Source of the DNA: Akkermansia muciniphila
Lineage (GTDB): Bacteria; Verrucomicrobiota; Verrucomicrobiia; Limisphaerales; UBA9464
Reading direction: 5' to 3'
DNA: 58,709 bases
Assembly (NCBI GenBank): GCA_945883815.1
Contig: CAMCYJ010000013.1
Coordinates: 1-58,709, forward strand
Below the pieces are notes generated by a model. The model did not search any database. It had not been told where the DNA came from and saw nothing but the letters and a program-made list of their open reading frames with translations. Below are positions 14,099 through 23,703 of the stretch, one piece after another; the stretch's first letter is position 1, and each line of letters opens with the position of its first letter. The position numbers and the translations under genes were made by a program.

Positions 14099-15655
14099 AT
14101 GAATGAATCTCAGAATCTCGACGAGTTGCTGGTGTCCCGGTCCGATCAGGCCCGGCGACCCGCCGAGCCGTGCACCGTGGTGATCTTTGGCGCCTCGGGC
14201 GACCTCACCTTCCGTAAGCTGATCCCCGCTCTCTACCACCTGACGCTTGAGAAACTGATGCCGCAACCCTTTCGCATCGTGGGATTCGCACGGCGCGAAA
14301 AGAATGACGAAACCTGGCGGACCGAACTCCGTGAGGCGCTCAACAAGTTTTCCAGGACGCAGCCGGTTCAGGAGGATGTCTGGAACGCGTTCGCGGCCAA
14401 CATCAATTACTGCCAGGCCGATATGTCCGATGAGTCGGGTTACCAGAAGCTCAAGGCGCTAGTGCATGGGTTTTCCGACGAACGCCTCAGAACCAATTTG
14501 CTGTTCTACCTGGCCACCAACCCCAGTCAGTTTGGTGAGGTCACTGGCCACTTGAGTGCGGTGGGTCTGTTGCAAAAGGCAGAGTCCAAGGTCACGCCCG
14601 AGCGCATCGTCGTGGAGAAGCCCTTTGGCCATGATCTGGAAACGGCGGAGGCGCTGAACACGGAACTCACGCGCTTCGCCCATGAAAAGCAGATTTTCCG
14701 TATCGACCATTATCTGGGCAAGGAAACGGTCCAGAACATCCTGACCTTCCGCTTTTCCAATGCGATCTGGGAGCGATTGTGGAACCGCGAGTGCATCGAT
14801 CATGTCCAGATCACCGTGGCCGAGAAACTCGGTGTCGGATCCCGGGGCGGCTATTACGAAGAAGCGGGAGCCATCCGGGACATGGTTCAGAACCACGTTT
14901 TGCAGGTGCTGTCGCTGGTGGGCATGGAGCCGCCGAGTTCACTCGAAGCAGAGAATGTCCGCGACGAGAAGGTCAAGCTGCTCAAGTCCATCCGGCCGAT
15001 GACCCCGGCGCAGGTGGCTGAGAATGTCGTGCGAGGTCAGTACTTTGCCGGAGAAATCGATGGCGAGGCTCGGCCTGCCTATCGCAGCGAGACCAAGGTG
15101 AAGCCCAACTCGCACGTCGAGACCTTCTTGGCGATGCGCCTCTTCGTGGACAATTGGCGTTGGCACGGGGTGCCGTTTTACATCCGAACCGGCAAGAACC
15201 TGCCGCTCAGCGCGAGCGAGATCCGTATCCAGTTCAAGAGTGCGCCCAACATCTTGTTCGCGGCGAAGGATGAGCTCGATGCCAATTCCCTGACGCTCCG
15301 GCTCCAGCCCAACGAGGGCATGACCCTGCGCTTCAATGGCAAGGTGCCCGGTGGCGCAGCCGAGTTGCGGCCTGTCCGGATGCACTTCAGCTACGACACC
15401 GAATTCGGTGCCTACACCCCGGAGGCTTACGAGCGATTGTTGCTCGAGTCGATGGCGGGCGACGCCACGCTGTTCATCCGCCGGGATGAAGTGGAGACGG
15501 CTTGGAAGATCGTGGACGCCATTCGCAGAGTGTGGGTGGGCAAGCCCTTGACCAACCGCGAATTCTACGCAGCGGGCACCTGGGGTCCGGCTGCGGCCGA
15601 CGACTTGCTGGCCAAGAGCGGCCACGAGTGGAGCAATCCTCAGTCGAAGCACTGA
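14099..15655 (+). CDS. zwf: Glucose-6-phosphate 1-dehydrogenase
   Basis: A 518-residue enzyme catalysing the first step of the oxidative pentose phosphate pathway. The NADP-binding motif is TVVIFGASGDLTFRKLIPAL, the substrate-binding/catalytic block is RIDHYLGKETVQNI, and ERIVVEKPFGHDLETA precedes it. The C-terminal half has IRTGKNLPL, ETKVKPNSHVETF and HFSYDTEFG, all typical. The ATG at 14099 leaves a 24-residue lead before the Rossmann motif, a usual length. The frame continues to 14051 without a better start. It stands alone, with no 6-phosphogluconolactonase or gnd gene nearby, and is followed by a strong terminator. Confidence 0.96.
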   Translation: MNESQNLDELLVSRSDQARRPAEPCTVVIFGASGDLTFRKLIPALYHLTLEKLMPQPFRIVGFARREKNDETWRTELREALNKFSRTQPVQEDVWNAFAANINYCQADMSDESGYQKLKALVHGFSDERLRTNLLFYLATNPSQFGEVTGHLSAVGLLQKAESKVTPERIVVEKPFGHDLETAEALNTELTRFAHEKQIFRIDHYLGKETVQNILTFRFSNAIWERLWNRECIDHVQITVAEKLGVGSRGGYYEEAGAIRDMVQNHVLQVLSLVGMEPPSSLEAENVRDEKVKLLKSIRPMTPAQVAENVVRGQYFAGEIDGEARPAYRSETKVKPNSHVETFLAMRLFVDNWRWHGVPFYIRTGKNLPLSASEIRIQFKSAPNILFAAKDELDANSLTLRLQPNEGMTLRFNGKVPGGAAELRPVRMHFSYDTEFGAYTPEAYERLLLESMAGDATLFIRRDEVETAWKIVDAIRRVWVGKPLTNREFYAAGTWGPAAADDLLAKSGHEWSNPQSKH

Positions 15656-15681
15656 GCCTGGGCAGCCGGGCTTCACGAACA

Positions 15682-15718
15682 AGGCGACCACCGCTGCAAT
15701 GGTGGTCGCCTGTTTTTT
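15682..15718 (+). terminator. Rho-independent terminator after zwf
   Basis: AGGCGACCACC pairs with GGTGGTCGCCT (11 bp, 8-base loop) and is followed by G and six T residues. It ends 15 bp before the convergent protease gene stop. Confidence 0.9.
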
Positions 15719-15733
15719 GCCTGCCGATGTCTC

Positions 15734-17116
15734 CTATTCCTTGTCGTATTGCCGGCTGAAATCGAGGACCAGCTGGCGCTGCTCGCCGTTGCGCAGCAGA
15801 ACCACGATTACCCGATGCTTTTCAGCAACATTGCCGAGGGCCTCGCTGTGGATGGACTTCACGTCGGCCGGTGTGAGCACCTCCTTGCCGTCGATCTTCA
15901 GCAGGATGTCCTGCGGTGACAGGCCCGCCTGAGCGGCGTTGCCAGGGAATTTCACGCCGTAAATGAAGACTCCCTGATTGCGGTGAAAGAACAGGTCGGG
16001 GTTGTCGAACTGGTTGATGGCCTTGACCGTGAAATCCCAGCGGCGGCACTCGATCTCCTCACCTTCGACCTTGCCCTTGGCGCGCGGCACCATGGAGACC
16101 GTCTGGGTCTGTCCTTTGCGCACGAACTCTAGGGCTGCGGGCTTGCCTTTGGCCAAGAGGCCGAGCTGTTGGCGCACTCCCGGCAGGTCTTCGACCGTGA
16201 GCCCGGTGACGGCGGTGCCATTGATCCTCAAGATGCGGTCTCCGGTCTGGATACCGGCGCGGCGGGCGGGGCTTTCCGGATCGGTCTCCGCCACCATGAC
16301 CCCCTCATTCTCGGGGAAATAGACGTTTCGGTTGAAGTCTTTCAGGGGTTGCAGTTGGAGGCCCGTCCAACTCCAGTCCATCTTGCCATGTTGGCGGATC
16401 TGATCGGCTACCACTCGGGCCACCTCGATGGGCACGGTGAATCCGAGGTCGCCGCCTCCGCCCATCATCCCCCGGGTATTGAGCCCGACCACCTCGCCCA
16501 GCGTGTTCACCAGCGGGCCGCCGGAATTCCCGGGGCTGATGGATGCGTCGGTCTGGAGCCAAGAGCTGTATTCGCTCGACCCGGGCAGGTAGCGGTGGGT
16601 GCAGGAAATGATGCCAATCGACACCGAGCGGGAGAGCCCGAAGGGTGCGCCCATCGCCATCACGAAGTCGCCTTCCACGAGGTTGGTCGAGACCCCCAAA
16701 CGTGCGAAGGGCAGGGGTGGGGCATCGGCGGGCCGTTCGAGTTTCAGCAGGGCGACGTCGGTGTCCTTGTCAGAGCCGAGGACCTTGGCCTTGAAGGCCT
16801 GACCATCGGAGAGCAGGCAACGGACTTCGGTCGCCTTGTCCACCACATGCCAATTGGAGAGCAATTCGCCGTCGGCCGAGATGAGCACGCCGGAACCGGA
16901 CACCTCTTGGGCTTGGCGCTTGCCTCCTTGCATGTCTTCTCGGACGCACTTGATGAAGACCACCGAGGGGAAAACTCGATCCTTCGCCGATCGAACCACC
17001 TTCCGGAAATCGAGTGTCTCCATGCCCTTGGGAAGGGCGTCGTCGGCCAAGACGATGTGCAGGGAATTTCCCAAGAGCAGACCCAGTGCGAGAAGGGGCG
17101 AGAGTATCCGGTTCAC
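15734..17116 (-). CDS. HtrA/DegP-type periplasmic serine protease with two PDZ domains
   Basis: A 460-residue exported protease/chaperone. A signal peptide is visible ([22 protein letters not shown]), then a trypsin-like domain with the catalytic triad H90 (LLSNWHVVD), D120 ([12 protein letters not shown]) and S198 ([11 protein letters not shown]). Two PDZ regions follow: [24 protein letters not shown] with NGTAVTGL, and [28 protein letters not shown]. The family degrades or refolds damaged envelope proteins. The start is the GTG at 17116, which places the signal peptide at the N-terminus; an ATG at 17167 would add 17 residues. The gene converges on zwf and diverges from hisG, with 183 bp between the starts. 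Confidence 0.92.
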   Translation of the reverse strand: MNRILSPLLALGLLLGNSLHIVLADDALPKGMETLDFRKVVRSAKDRVFPSVVFIKCVREDMQGGKRQAQEVSGSGVLISADGELLSNWHVVDKATEVRCLLSDGQAFKAKVLGSDKDTDVALLKLERPADAPPLPFARLGVSTNLVEGDFVMAMGAPFGLSRSVSIGIISCTHRYLPGSSEYSSWLQTDASISPGNSGGPLVNTLGEVVGLNTRGMMGGGGDLGFTVPIEVARVVADQIRQHGKMDWSWTGLQLQPLKDFNRNVYFPENEGVMVAETDPESPARRAGIQTGDRILRINGTAVTGLTVEDLPGVRQQLGLLAKGKPAALEFVRKGQTQTVSMVPRAKGKVEGEEIECRRWDFTVKAINQFDNPDLFFHRNQGVFIYGVKFPGNAAQAGLSPQDILLKIDGKEVLTPADVKSIHSEALGNVAEKHRVIVVLLRNGEQRQLVLDFSRQYDKE

Positions 17117-17299
17117 GTGTGGAGTGATCTTACAGCCTGTCGCGGGCCTGTCGAGTTGGAGGGGCATCGAACCGATCGATGCAGAAATCTGTCGCTCCCC
17201 GGCTCGTTCTCTGGCAGTCCATGTCTTCCCGCGGAGCACAACCGGCGGCGGTTCGGGGAGGATTGCCTGATCCGGTTGAATCCGAGGAGTTTGCCAACG

Positions 17300-18220
17300 A
17301 TGAGCAAGACCAAAGCCACCGCATCTGCATCCGCAGCGCCCGCGCCCAAGCTGAAGCTGGGATTGCCAAAGGGTTCGCTGCAGGACGCCACCCTCGAGAA
17401 ATTCGCCAAGGCCGGATGGAACATCTCCGTGTCCAGCCGGAGCTACGAACCCTACGTCGATGATCCGGAACTGCAGATCCGCCTCATCCGCGCCCAGGAG
17501 ATCGGACGCTACGTCGCCCTCGGCTATCTGGACGCCGGCCTGACCGGCGTGGACTGGATCCACGAGAACGGCGTGGCCGGTGATGTGCACGAGGTGGGCG
17601 AATTCGTTTTCAGCAAGGCCACGCGTCAGCCCACTCGCTGGGTGTTGGCCGTACCCGAGGAGTCGGAGATCCGGACGGTGAAGGACCTGGAGGGCAAGCG
17701 CATCGCCACCGAAGTGGTGGGCATGACGCGCCGATGGCTTCGCAAGCACGGGGTGAAGGCCGAGGTTGAATTCTCCTGGGGAGCCACCGAGGTGAAGGCC
17801 CGTGAGTTGGTCGACGCAATTGTCGATGTCACCGAGACTGGGTCGTCGCTGCGCGCTAACAAGTTGCGCATCGTCGACACCTTGCTGGTCTCCACACCGC
17901 GCCTGGTGGCCAACAAGGCGGCCTGGAAAGATCCGTGGATCCGCTCGAAGATTGAAACCATCGCACTGCTGCTCAAGGGAGCCATCGAGGCCGAGATCAA
18001 GGTCGGGCTCAAGATGAACATCCGCGAAAAGGACCTTCCAAACCTGTTGCAAAGCTTGCCATCGCTCCGTAATCCTACCGTCTCAGGCTTGAGTCTGTCG
18101 GGCTGGGTGGCTGTGGAAACCATCATCGACGAACCGGTGGTTCGTGAGTTGATTCCGCGCCTCAAGGCTTTCGGTGCCGAAGGCATCATCGAATATCCGC
18201 TGAACAAGGTGGTTTACTGA
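17300..18220 (+). CDS. hisG: ATP phosphoribosyltransferase, long form (HisG)
   Basis: A 306-residue enzyme for the first step of histidine biosynthesis. The N-terminus [23 protein letters not shown] is the PRPP-transferase start; [43 protein letters not shown] and [16 protein letters not shown] (PRPP loop) follow. The C-terminal part from about residue 225 ([20 protein letters not shown] to [13 protein letters not shown]) fits the ACT-like regulatory domain of the long form, which does not need HisZ. The ATG at 17300 is chosen; the reading frame extends far upstream only as antisense shadow of the protease gene. It is a solitary his gene here. The small ribosomal-type gene follows after 27 bp. 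Confidence 0.95.
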   Translation: MSKTKATASASAAPAPKLKLGLPKGSLQDATLEKFAKAGWNISVSSRSYEPYVDDPELQIRLIRAQEIGRYVALGYLDAGLTGVDWIHENGVAGDVHEVGEFVFSKATRQPTRWVLAVPEESEIRTVKDLEGKRIATEVVGMTRRWLRKHGVKAEVEFSWGATEVKARELVDAIVDVTETGSSLRANKLRIVDTLLVSTPRLVANKAAWKDPWIRSKIETIALLLKGAIEAEIKVGLKMNIREKDLPNLLQSLPSLRNPTVSGLSLSGWVAVETIIDEPVVRELIPRLKAFGAEGIIEYPLNKVVY

Positions 18221-18247
18221 TTACGACAACTCAAGACCGACACTGAT

Positions 18248-18349
18248 ATGGGTTCACTCAAGAAACGTCGCAAAGCGAAGATCAACAAACACAAGCGTCG
18301 GAAGAAGCTTCGGCAGAACCGGCACAAGAAGCGTACCTGGCAGAAGTAA
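18248..18349 (+). CDS. Small basic AURKAIP1/COX24 (bS22-like) ribosomal-type protein
   Basis: A 33-residue ORF, translating as [20 protein letters not shown] followed by [13 protein letters not shown]. It is over half Lys/Arg and matches the AURKAIP1/COX24 domain of very small proteins; the mycobacterial member is the ribosomal protein bS22, bound in the small subunit near the decoding region. That assignment rests on the KKRRK...KHKRRKKLR pattern and length. It lies 27 bp after hisG in the same direction and is closed by a strong terminator, so it may be on the same transcript or have its own promoter. It is easily missed because of its size. Confidence 0.85.
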   Translation: MGSLKKRRKAKINKHKRRKKLRQNRHKKRTWQK

Positions 18350-18392
18350 CGCGTCCGCTTCGGGCGTTTCTCCCAACATTCCGCTTTTCAGA

Positions 18393-18430
18393 ACGCGGCC
18401 TTGGTTTCACGACCGGGCCGCGTCTTTTTT
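18393..18430 (+). terminator. Rho-independent terminator after the bS22-like gene
   Basis: ACGCGGCC (18393-18400) pairs with GGCCGCGT (18416-18423), with a further GGT/ACC pairing possible in the loop. C and then six T residues follow. It ends 36 bp before the next gene's start. Confidence 0.85.
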
Positions 18431-18466
18431 GCGGTAGGTGGTTTTTGGGATGAGTCTTGGCTGAGT

Positions 18467-20194
18467 ATGATTGTCCTCCCCCGTTTGGACTTTTTCCGGG
18501 CTCACCGCTTCGGACTGATTCCGGTTCTGGCTGTGGCTTTGGCCGTGGCCGGTGTCGGATGCCGAACGCCCGGTGCAGGCAAACCTGCGGGCTCTCCAGT
18601 GGGTGGGCGGTCTGCAGCCGCTCCGGCCGACTGGGAGCGCCGTGCTGAAGCCCACGCGGCGTTTGCGGCAGGGCTCGTTCGGGGCATGAATGGCGATTCG
18701 GAGGGGCTTCTGCGCTACTTCGAGCGGGTCACCGAAAACGATCTTTCCAACCATGAGTTGGTGGCCGATGTCGCCCGCCGATTCCTGCAGCAGGGGAAGA
18801 TCGATCGCGCGCTGAAGTTGCTCGACCGAGTCGCAGTTCGTTCAGATACCCCCGGTGAACTCCATGCCCTCCACGGTGTGGCTCTCACTCAGGCCGGTCG
18901 CCCCGCCGATGCGCTGAAAGCCTACCTGAGGGCGGCCGAGCGTCCTCCAGTGATCGTGGCTGTTTACCAGGCCGTGGTCCGCATCTTGGCCGAAGACCGC
19001 CGTACCGCGGAGGCGTTGCCTTTGTTGGTGCGTGCTCGAAGCAGTTTTACCACGGAACCGGGGCCGCTCCTGGAGATTGTTGATCTCTATCGGGTCATCG
19101 GTGCGGCGGACCCCAAGCTGCAGCCTCAGACCCAGGCGGCTGCGCTCGAAGTCCTCGCCCAGGTGCGCGCATTGAAACCCGAGGACCCTGGCATTTCGCT
19201 GCGTCTGGCCGACCGCTATGTGCAGTTGGGTCAAGCCGAGCAATCCGAGGCGGTACTGCGCGAACTCCAGGAACGGTCTCCCCGGAACTCTGCGGCTGTT
19301 TCGCGTTTGGCCGAACTGTACCTCCGCTCCGGGCGGATTCCGGAAGCCAGTCGTCAGTTGGAGGCCTTGCGCAAGATCGATCCGGCCAATCCGGTGACCT
19401 ACTATTTTCTCGGGGTGGTTGCCCTTCAGGAGAAGCAGTTCGAGCGCGCTCGCAACCATTTCGAGCGGGCCGTCCTTCTCAATCCGGCTTTGGAACCGGC
19501 GCAGACGGATCTGGCTGTGGCCCTGTTGAGTTTGAATCGCCCTGAGGATGCGGTGGCCGTCCTCGACCGGGCTCGCAAAGAAGTCCCGCCCTCATTCCGC
19601 TTGGAATACCTCTCCGGGGTGGCTCGCTCGCAGCTCAAGCGGTTTGATCAAGCGCTGGAGGCCTATTCGGCGGCGGAAACGCTGGGGGCTACCAATCAGC
19701 CGCCGCTCACCGACCATCGCTTCTACTTCCAGGTCGGGGCACTGCTGGAACGGAAGGGAGACGAGGCTCGGTGTATCGAGTACCTTGAGAAATCCTTGGA
19801 ACTGAAGCCCGACTACGACGAGGCCTTGAATCATTTGGGCTACCTGTGGGCCGAGAAGGGCAAGAACCTGCCGCGGGCTCGTGCGATGATCGAGCAGGCT
19901 CTCCAGGCCGAGCCTGAAAATCCGGCCTACATGGACAGCATGGGTTGGGTGCTCTTCAAGCTGGGCCGGTATCCGGAGGCGCTGGAGTGTTTGACCCAGG
20001 CTCGCCAGCGATTGACCGAGCCGGATGCCACGGTGTTGGACCATTTAGGCGATGCGGCAGCAGCCTTAGGTCGCTGGGATCTTGCTCGTGAAGCCTGGGC
20101 GGCGTCCCTCAAGGTCGAGGCTTCGGCCTCCGTCGCCAAGAAGCTGGCCGACGCTCCGTCCGCTCCGATCCCGCCGCCGTCACCTGCAAAGTGA
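18467..20194 (+). CDS. TPR-repeat lipoprotein
   Basis: A 575-residue protein with a lipoprotein signal (FGLIPVLAVALAVAGVGC, modified Cys at residue 32) followed by a Pro/Ala/Gly linker and tetratricopeptide repeats through most of its length. Clear repeat units include AEQSEAVLRELQERSPRNSA, IPEASRQLEALRKIDPANP, YYFLGVVALQEKQFERARNH, FEKALELKP-like ECLEKSLELKPDY variants and GYLWAEKGKNLPRARAMIEQ. The C-terminal block DHLGDAAAALGRWDLAREAW is also TPR-like. It should be anchored to a membrane facing the periplasm and serve as a protein-protein scaffold. The ATG at 18467 lies just past the preceding terminator; an earlier in-frame start would overlap that hairpin. No specific partner is indicated. 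Confidence 0.9.
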   Translation: MIVLPRLDFFRAHRFGLIPVLAVALAVAGVGCRTPGAGKPAGSPVGGRSAAAPADWERRAEAHAAFAAGLVRGMNGDSEGLLRYFERVTENDLSNHELVADVARRFLQQGKIDRALKLLDRVAVRSDTPGELHALHGVALTQAGRPADALKAYLRAAERPPVIVAVYQAVVRILAEDRRTAEALPLLVRARSSFTTEPGPLLEIVDLYRVIGAADPKLQPQTQAAALEVLAQVRALKPEDPGISLRLADRYVQLGQAEQSEAVLRELQERSPRNSAAVSRLAELYLRSGRIPEASRQLEALRKIDPANPVTYYFLGVVALQEKQFERARNHFERAVLLNPALEPAQTDLAVALLSLNRPEDAVAVLDRARKEVPPSFRLEYLSGVARSQLKRFDQALEAYSAAETLGATNQPPLTDHRFYFQVGALLERKGDEARCIEYLEKSLELKPDYDEALNHLGYLWAEKGKNLPRARAMIEQALQAEPENPAYMDSMGWVLFKLGRYPEALECLTQARQRLTEPDATVLDHLGDAAAALGRWDLAREAWAASLKVEASASVAKKLADAPSAPIPPPSPAK

Positions 20195-20268
20195 TTCTGC
20201 GCAAATCCCCGGTTTGTTGCCCAAAATCGGTTAGCCAGAATGGCCGGTCCAGATTGAATCGTTCCGGG

Positions 20269-21129
20269 TCAGACCGGCTCCCACTCCCGTTCACAGCGTC
20301 GCAAGAATGCATCCTGGAGGCGTGACTGTCGGGCCTCGATGGGCACGGCCAGGGAGTCTAGCGCTCGCACCGGGACGAGGCCCCGCGTGCTGAAGGTCAG
20401 GAAGATGCCTTGAGAGGTGTCCAGGCGCGACGGGAGGGCCGCGGTCTCGGTGACCGTCCAGCCCAGTTCACGGGCGCAATCCAGGACGGCTCCGCGGGTC
20501 ACCCCCGGTAGGACGCCGGCAGACAGTGGAGGCGTGTGGAGTGAATCCTCTTCCCACCAGAAGACATTCCCGCTGGAGCTCTCGGTGACCACGCCGTCGG
20601 TGTTGATCAACAGGGCCTCGTCAAAGCCCTGGGTCTCGGCCTCGGCCCGAGCGAGGACATTCAGGAGTTTGTTGGCGGATTTGTAGGTCGCCAAAGGGTC
20701 GCCGGTGGCCACGGCGAAGGTACGGCAGATTTTGAGGGCGAGCGCCGGCCATCCGCCCAGGGGCATCGCCGGGGCCGGGTGGACTGTCACGATCAGTCTT
20801 GGGGCATCGGCTCCACGGGGGGAATACCCGCGGGGGCCCACTCCCCGACTGAGGTGCAGGCGCACGGTGGCTTGCGGAGACTCCATCGAGGCGGTGATGG
20901 CCCGGATGCCGGTGCGGACCTGGGCTTCGTCCCAATCGATTCGGATCCCGAGGAAACGCGCGCCGCAGGTCAGGCGATCCCAATGCTCGCGCCAGCGAAA
21001 CAGTCGGCCGGAGTCCCAAGGCAGGCTTTCGAAAAGACCGTCGCCGTAAAGAAACGAGCGGTCGGAAACCGAAACCACGGCCTCTGCCGTCGGCAAGACC
21101 TGACCGTCCATCCAGACCCGATCGCTCAC
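20269..21129 (-). CDS. pabC: Aminodeoxychorismate lyase (class IV PLP enzyme)
   Basis: A 286-residue fold-type IV PLP protein. The start VWMDGQVLPTAEAVVSVSDR with FLYGDGLFES is typical of the class. The PLP lysine is in ATYKSANKLLNVLARAEA, followed by GFDEALLINTDGVVTESSSGNVFWW and LPGVTRGAVLDCARELG. Sequence alone cannot separate aminodeoxychorismate lyase from branched-chain or D-amino acid aminotransferases. Its GTG start at 21129 overlaps the end of pabB by 4 bp, which makes the lyase role (4-amino-4-deoxychorismate to p-aminobenzoate plus pyruvate, for folate) the best call. Confidence 0.88.
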   Translation of the reverse strand: MSDRVWMDGQVLPTAEAVVSVSDRSFLYGDGLFESLPWDSGRLFRWREHWDRLTCGARFLGIRIDWDEAQVRTGIRAITASMESPQATVRLHLSRGVGPRGYSPRGADAPRLIVTVHPAPAMPLGGWPALALKICRTFAVATGDPLATYKSANKLLNVLARAEAETQGFDEALLINTDGVVTESSSGNVFWWEEDSLHTPPLSAGVLPGVTRGAVLDCARELGWTVTETAALPSRLDTSQGIFLTFSTRGLVPVRALDSLAVPIEARQSRLQDAFLRRCEREWEPV

Positions 21130-22571
21130 GGTTGCCTCCTGCTCGAGTGGACTGCTGGAACTGCCACGGAGGTCCCTTGTAGAGCCCGCAAGAGCCCGCT
21201 CGCCTTGGCTAGGGTCTCGTCGTATTCGGCCTCCGGCATCGAGTCGGCCACGATGCCCGCCCCCACATGGAGCCAAGCCCGGTCGTCGAGGGTGATGGCG
21301 GAGCGGATGATGATGCTCAGTTGGCTTTCTCGATTGAATCCCAGATATCCGAGACAGCCGGTGTAGGGACCCCGGGCCACGGGTTCCAGTGCATCGATGA
21401 TCTCCATGGCCCGGATCTTGGGTGCGCCGGTGATGCTCCCCCCGGGGAAACACGATTCGAGAACTTGCAAGTGCGTCAGGGGAGCACGGATGCGCCCTTC
21501 GATGGTGGACACCAAGTGCTGGACTTGGGTGAAGCGCTCCAGGCGGACCAATTCTGGAACTTGCACCGTCCCGTATTCGCAGACGCGGCCGAGGTCGTTG
21601 CGCAGCAAATCGGTGATCATCACCAACTCGGCCATTTCCTTGCTGCTGCGCTGGAGTTCGTACATCCACTGCGCGTCCCGCACCGGGTCGGTGCTGCGCG
21701 GCCGTGTTCCCTTGATGGGGCGAGTCAGTGCATGGGATCCGCTGAGGCGGAGGAACAGCTCGGGTGACGAGGACGCGATGGTGAAATCTTCGCCATCCAG
21801 GAATGCGGAGAACGGGGCGGGGGACGCTTCCAGGAGTCGGCGGAACAGTTCCCAACCGCCCGCGGTCCACGGCGCACTCAGGCGCTGGGACAAGTTGACT
21901 TGGTAAATGTCGCCACTGCGGATCCACCGCTGCGCCGCCTCGACGGAGCGGATGAACTCCGCACGCGTCACCGAAGCGGTGATTTCTCCGGAGGGTCTCT
22001 CGAACGTGGGTTCTGGATCGTCGGAGGGCGGAGTGGTCAGGCGTTGGCGCCACCACTCCAGGTCATTGCGTGCGAGTTGCTCGGAGCGGTCTCCGTTTGG
22101 GGTCAATCCGGTGGCGATGACGGTCGCGGTGCCGAGTCGATGATCAAAGACCACCAAGCTCCCGTGGAATCCGACGCGGCAATCCGGGATCTCCAGGTCG
22201 TGCACCGCATGGCGCGAGAGACGGGGCTCCACAAAGCCCTTCAGGTCGTAGCCCCAAAAACCAAAAATGCCGCCCAAGGGGAACGGAAGGTCGATCTCAT
22301 CGAGGATCTCGCAGCGTTCGGACAACGCGCCGAGGATGGCCCACGGATTGCCGAACTGGATTTCTCGTGTGCCGTCACTGCGTCGGGTCTCGCACCGGGA
22401 ACCCATGGACTGGAAGGTCTGGAAGGGGCGAGCGGTGACGATCGAGAAGCGTGCCGAGGGGACTTCGAACATCCCAGTCCGCAGAACGACCCGCCCGGGT
22501 TCGCCCTGCAGGGCTGCACCCAGTGATTCCGGGGTGTGCGCCGTCTCTAGAGTCTCGACGAGAGTTCGCAT
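21126..22571 (-). CDS. pabB: Aminodeoxychorismate synthase component I
   Basis: A 481-residue chorismate-utilising enzyme. The PabB-type signature PIKGTRPR is present, in place of the PIAGTRxR of anthranilate synthase. Other conserved blocks are SGDIYQVNLSQRL, FTIASSSPELFLRL, AELVMITDLLRNDLGRVC, LRNDLG-linked FTQVQHLVSTIEGR, CFPGGSITGAPKIRAMEII and YTGCLGYLG. It makes 4-amino-4-deoxychorismate from chorismate with ammonia or a glutaminase partner; no pabA is in the window. The ATG at 22571 is preferred, and an upstream ATG at 22637 adds 22 residues. It is the first gene of the pabB-pabC pair. Confidence 0.92.
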   Translation of the reverse strand: MRTLVETLETAHTPESLGAALQGEPGRVVLRTGMFEVPSARFSIVTARPFQTFQSMGSRCETRRSDGTREIQFGNPWAILGALSERCEILDEIDLPFPLGGIFGFWGYDLKGFVEPRLSRHAVHDLEIPDCRVGFHGSLVVFDHRLGTATVIATGLTPNGDRSEQLARNDLEWWRQRLTTPPSDDPEPTFERPSGEITASVTRAEFIRSVEAAQRWIRSGDIYQVNLSQRLSAPWTAGGWELFRRLLEASPAPFSAFLDGEDFTIASSSPELFLRLSGSHALTRPIKGTRPRSTDPVRDAQWMYELQRSSKEMAELVMITDLLRNDLGRVCEYGTVQVPELVRLERFTQVQHLVSTIEGRIRAPLTHLQVLESCFPGGSITGAPKIRAMEIIDALEPVARGPYTGCLGYLGFNRESQLSIIIRSAITLDDRAWLHVGAGIVADSMPEAEYDETLAKASGLLRALQGTSVAVPAVHSSRRQP

Positions 22572-22666
22572 GGGTGCCGTGAGAAGTTTGACTGCAGTGA
22601 CCGTGGCCGTCCCCGGCGCGGAGTCAATTGGGACCACCCAGGTAAATGCAGTCCTTTGGGGGATCG

Positions 22667-22699
22667 AAAAAGCCGGAGGCGCTTGGAAGCACCTCCGGC
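22667..22699 (-). terminator. Rho-independent terminator after the FKBP gene
   Basis: GCCGGAGG and CCTCCGGC form an 8-bp stem around a 12-base loop containing a second GC..GC pairing. On the minus strand five T residues follow. It lies 26 bp after the isomerase gene stop. Confidence 0.85.
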
Positions 22700-22724
22700 G
22701 TTTAGAAAAGCCTGTGTAGGTCGG

Positions 22725-23426
22725 TTACTTGCCCGCTTCGATTCCGAGGAGTTCCACCTCGAAGATGAGGGTGGAATTCGGCCCGATGGTGCCGCCCGCA
22801 CCCTGCTCGCCGTAGGCCAAGGCCGACGGGATGGTGAACTGGAACTTGTCGCCCACCTTCATGAGCTGAACGCCCTCGGTCCAACCCGGGATCACGCCAT
22901 TCAGGGGGAAGGAGATCGGTTCGCCGCGCTGCACGGAGCTGTCGAACACGGTGCCGTCGATGAGCGTGCCGTGGTAGTGGACCTTGACCGTGTCGGTGGC
23001 CTTCGGGCTCTTGCCCCCATCAGGACCCGCCTTCATGACCTTGTACTGGAGACCGCTGGTCGTGGTCTTCACGCCGTCTTTCTTGGCGTTGGCGGCCAGA
23101 TAGTCGGTTCCCTTCTTGGTGTTCTCGGTGGCTGCCGTGGCCTGGGCGGCTTGACGCTTCGCCATCAAAGTGGTCTTGAAATCGTTCATGACCTTCTCGA
23201 GCTCGGCGTCCTTCAGTTGCAGTTTGCCGGTCATGCCATCGACCAAACCGGCCGCCAGGGCCTTGGTGTCCAGGTCGAGCGACTGGCGCTTCATGCTGTT
23301 GGCGATGTCCGCCCCGATGGCGTAGCTGGCGCGGCTTTTCTCGGCCGTGAGGTCGAGTTTGTCCTGGGCGAGTGCGGCGGTGGCCGCGAGCGTGGTGGTC
23401 ATCAAAAGGCGAAGGGTGTTCTTCAT
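22725..23426 (-). CDS. Exported FKBP-type peptidyl-prolyl cis-trans isomerase (FkpA/Mip-like)
   Basis: A 233-residue protein with a signal peptide (MKNTLRLLMTTTLAATAALA), an alpha-helical dimerisation region and a C-terminal FKBP domain. The N-terminal part has the FkpA/Mip pattern ASYAIGADIANSMKRQSLD and LVDGMTGKLQLKD. The linker is the long charged helix, and the FKBP domain reads VKVHYHGTLIDGTVFDSS, GVIPGWTEGVQLMKVGDKF and SALAYGEQGAGGTIGPNSTLIFEVELLGI. It should speed proline isomerisation during protein folding in the periplasm. It has its own terminator downstream and lies 277 bp from the lpdA stop. Confidence 0.94.
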   Translation of the reverse strand: MKNTLRLLMTTTLAATAALAQDKLDLTAEKSRASYAIGADIANSMKRQSLDLDTKALAAGLVDGMTGKLQLKDAELEKVMNDFKTTLMAKRQAAQATAATENTKKGTDYLAANAKKDGVKTTTSGLQYKVMKAGPDGGKSPKATDTVKVHYHGTLIDGTVFDSSVQRGEPISFPLNGVIPGWTEGVQLMKVGDKFQFTIPSALAYGEQGAGGTIGPNSTLIFEVELLGIEAGK

Positions 23427-23645
23427 GGATTGAGGCCGGCTGGCGCCTCAGGCGCGGCAACGGCCGCAGGAAGCTGCGGGAGAACCCGTTGCACGGGAAG
23501 CAAAATGAGCGTCCAAGGACTCGGAATGTCGCGTCGGCTGTTGGTTGTTGGGGTCCTGCTTCCAACGATCGGACTTTGGCCTCGAAGCGGCTGAGTCGAG
23601 GTGCCAGCACGCCGGTTTGACAGTCCGTCGGATCGGAATCAGAAC

Positions 23646-23679
23646 AAAAAGAAAGGGCCAAGTCTCAACGACTTGACCC
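23646..23679 (-). terminator. Rho-independent terminator after lpdA
   Basis: On the minus strand GGGTCAAGTC pairs with GACTTGGCCC (10 bp with one G-T wobble, 5-base loop) and is followed by TTTCTTTTT. It closes the E2-E3 transcript 24 bp past the lpdA stop. Confidence 0.85.
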
Positions 23680-23703
23680 CGGAGAATTTGCTGGAGATCC
23701 GAC

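Noticed and set aside
16169..17299. Long plus-strand open frame upstream of hisG
   Set aside because: It is the antisense of the HtrA-type protease gene and only becomes a real protein at the hisG ATG at 17300.
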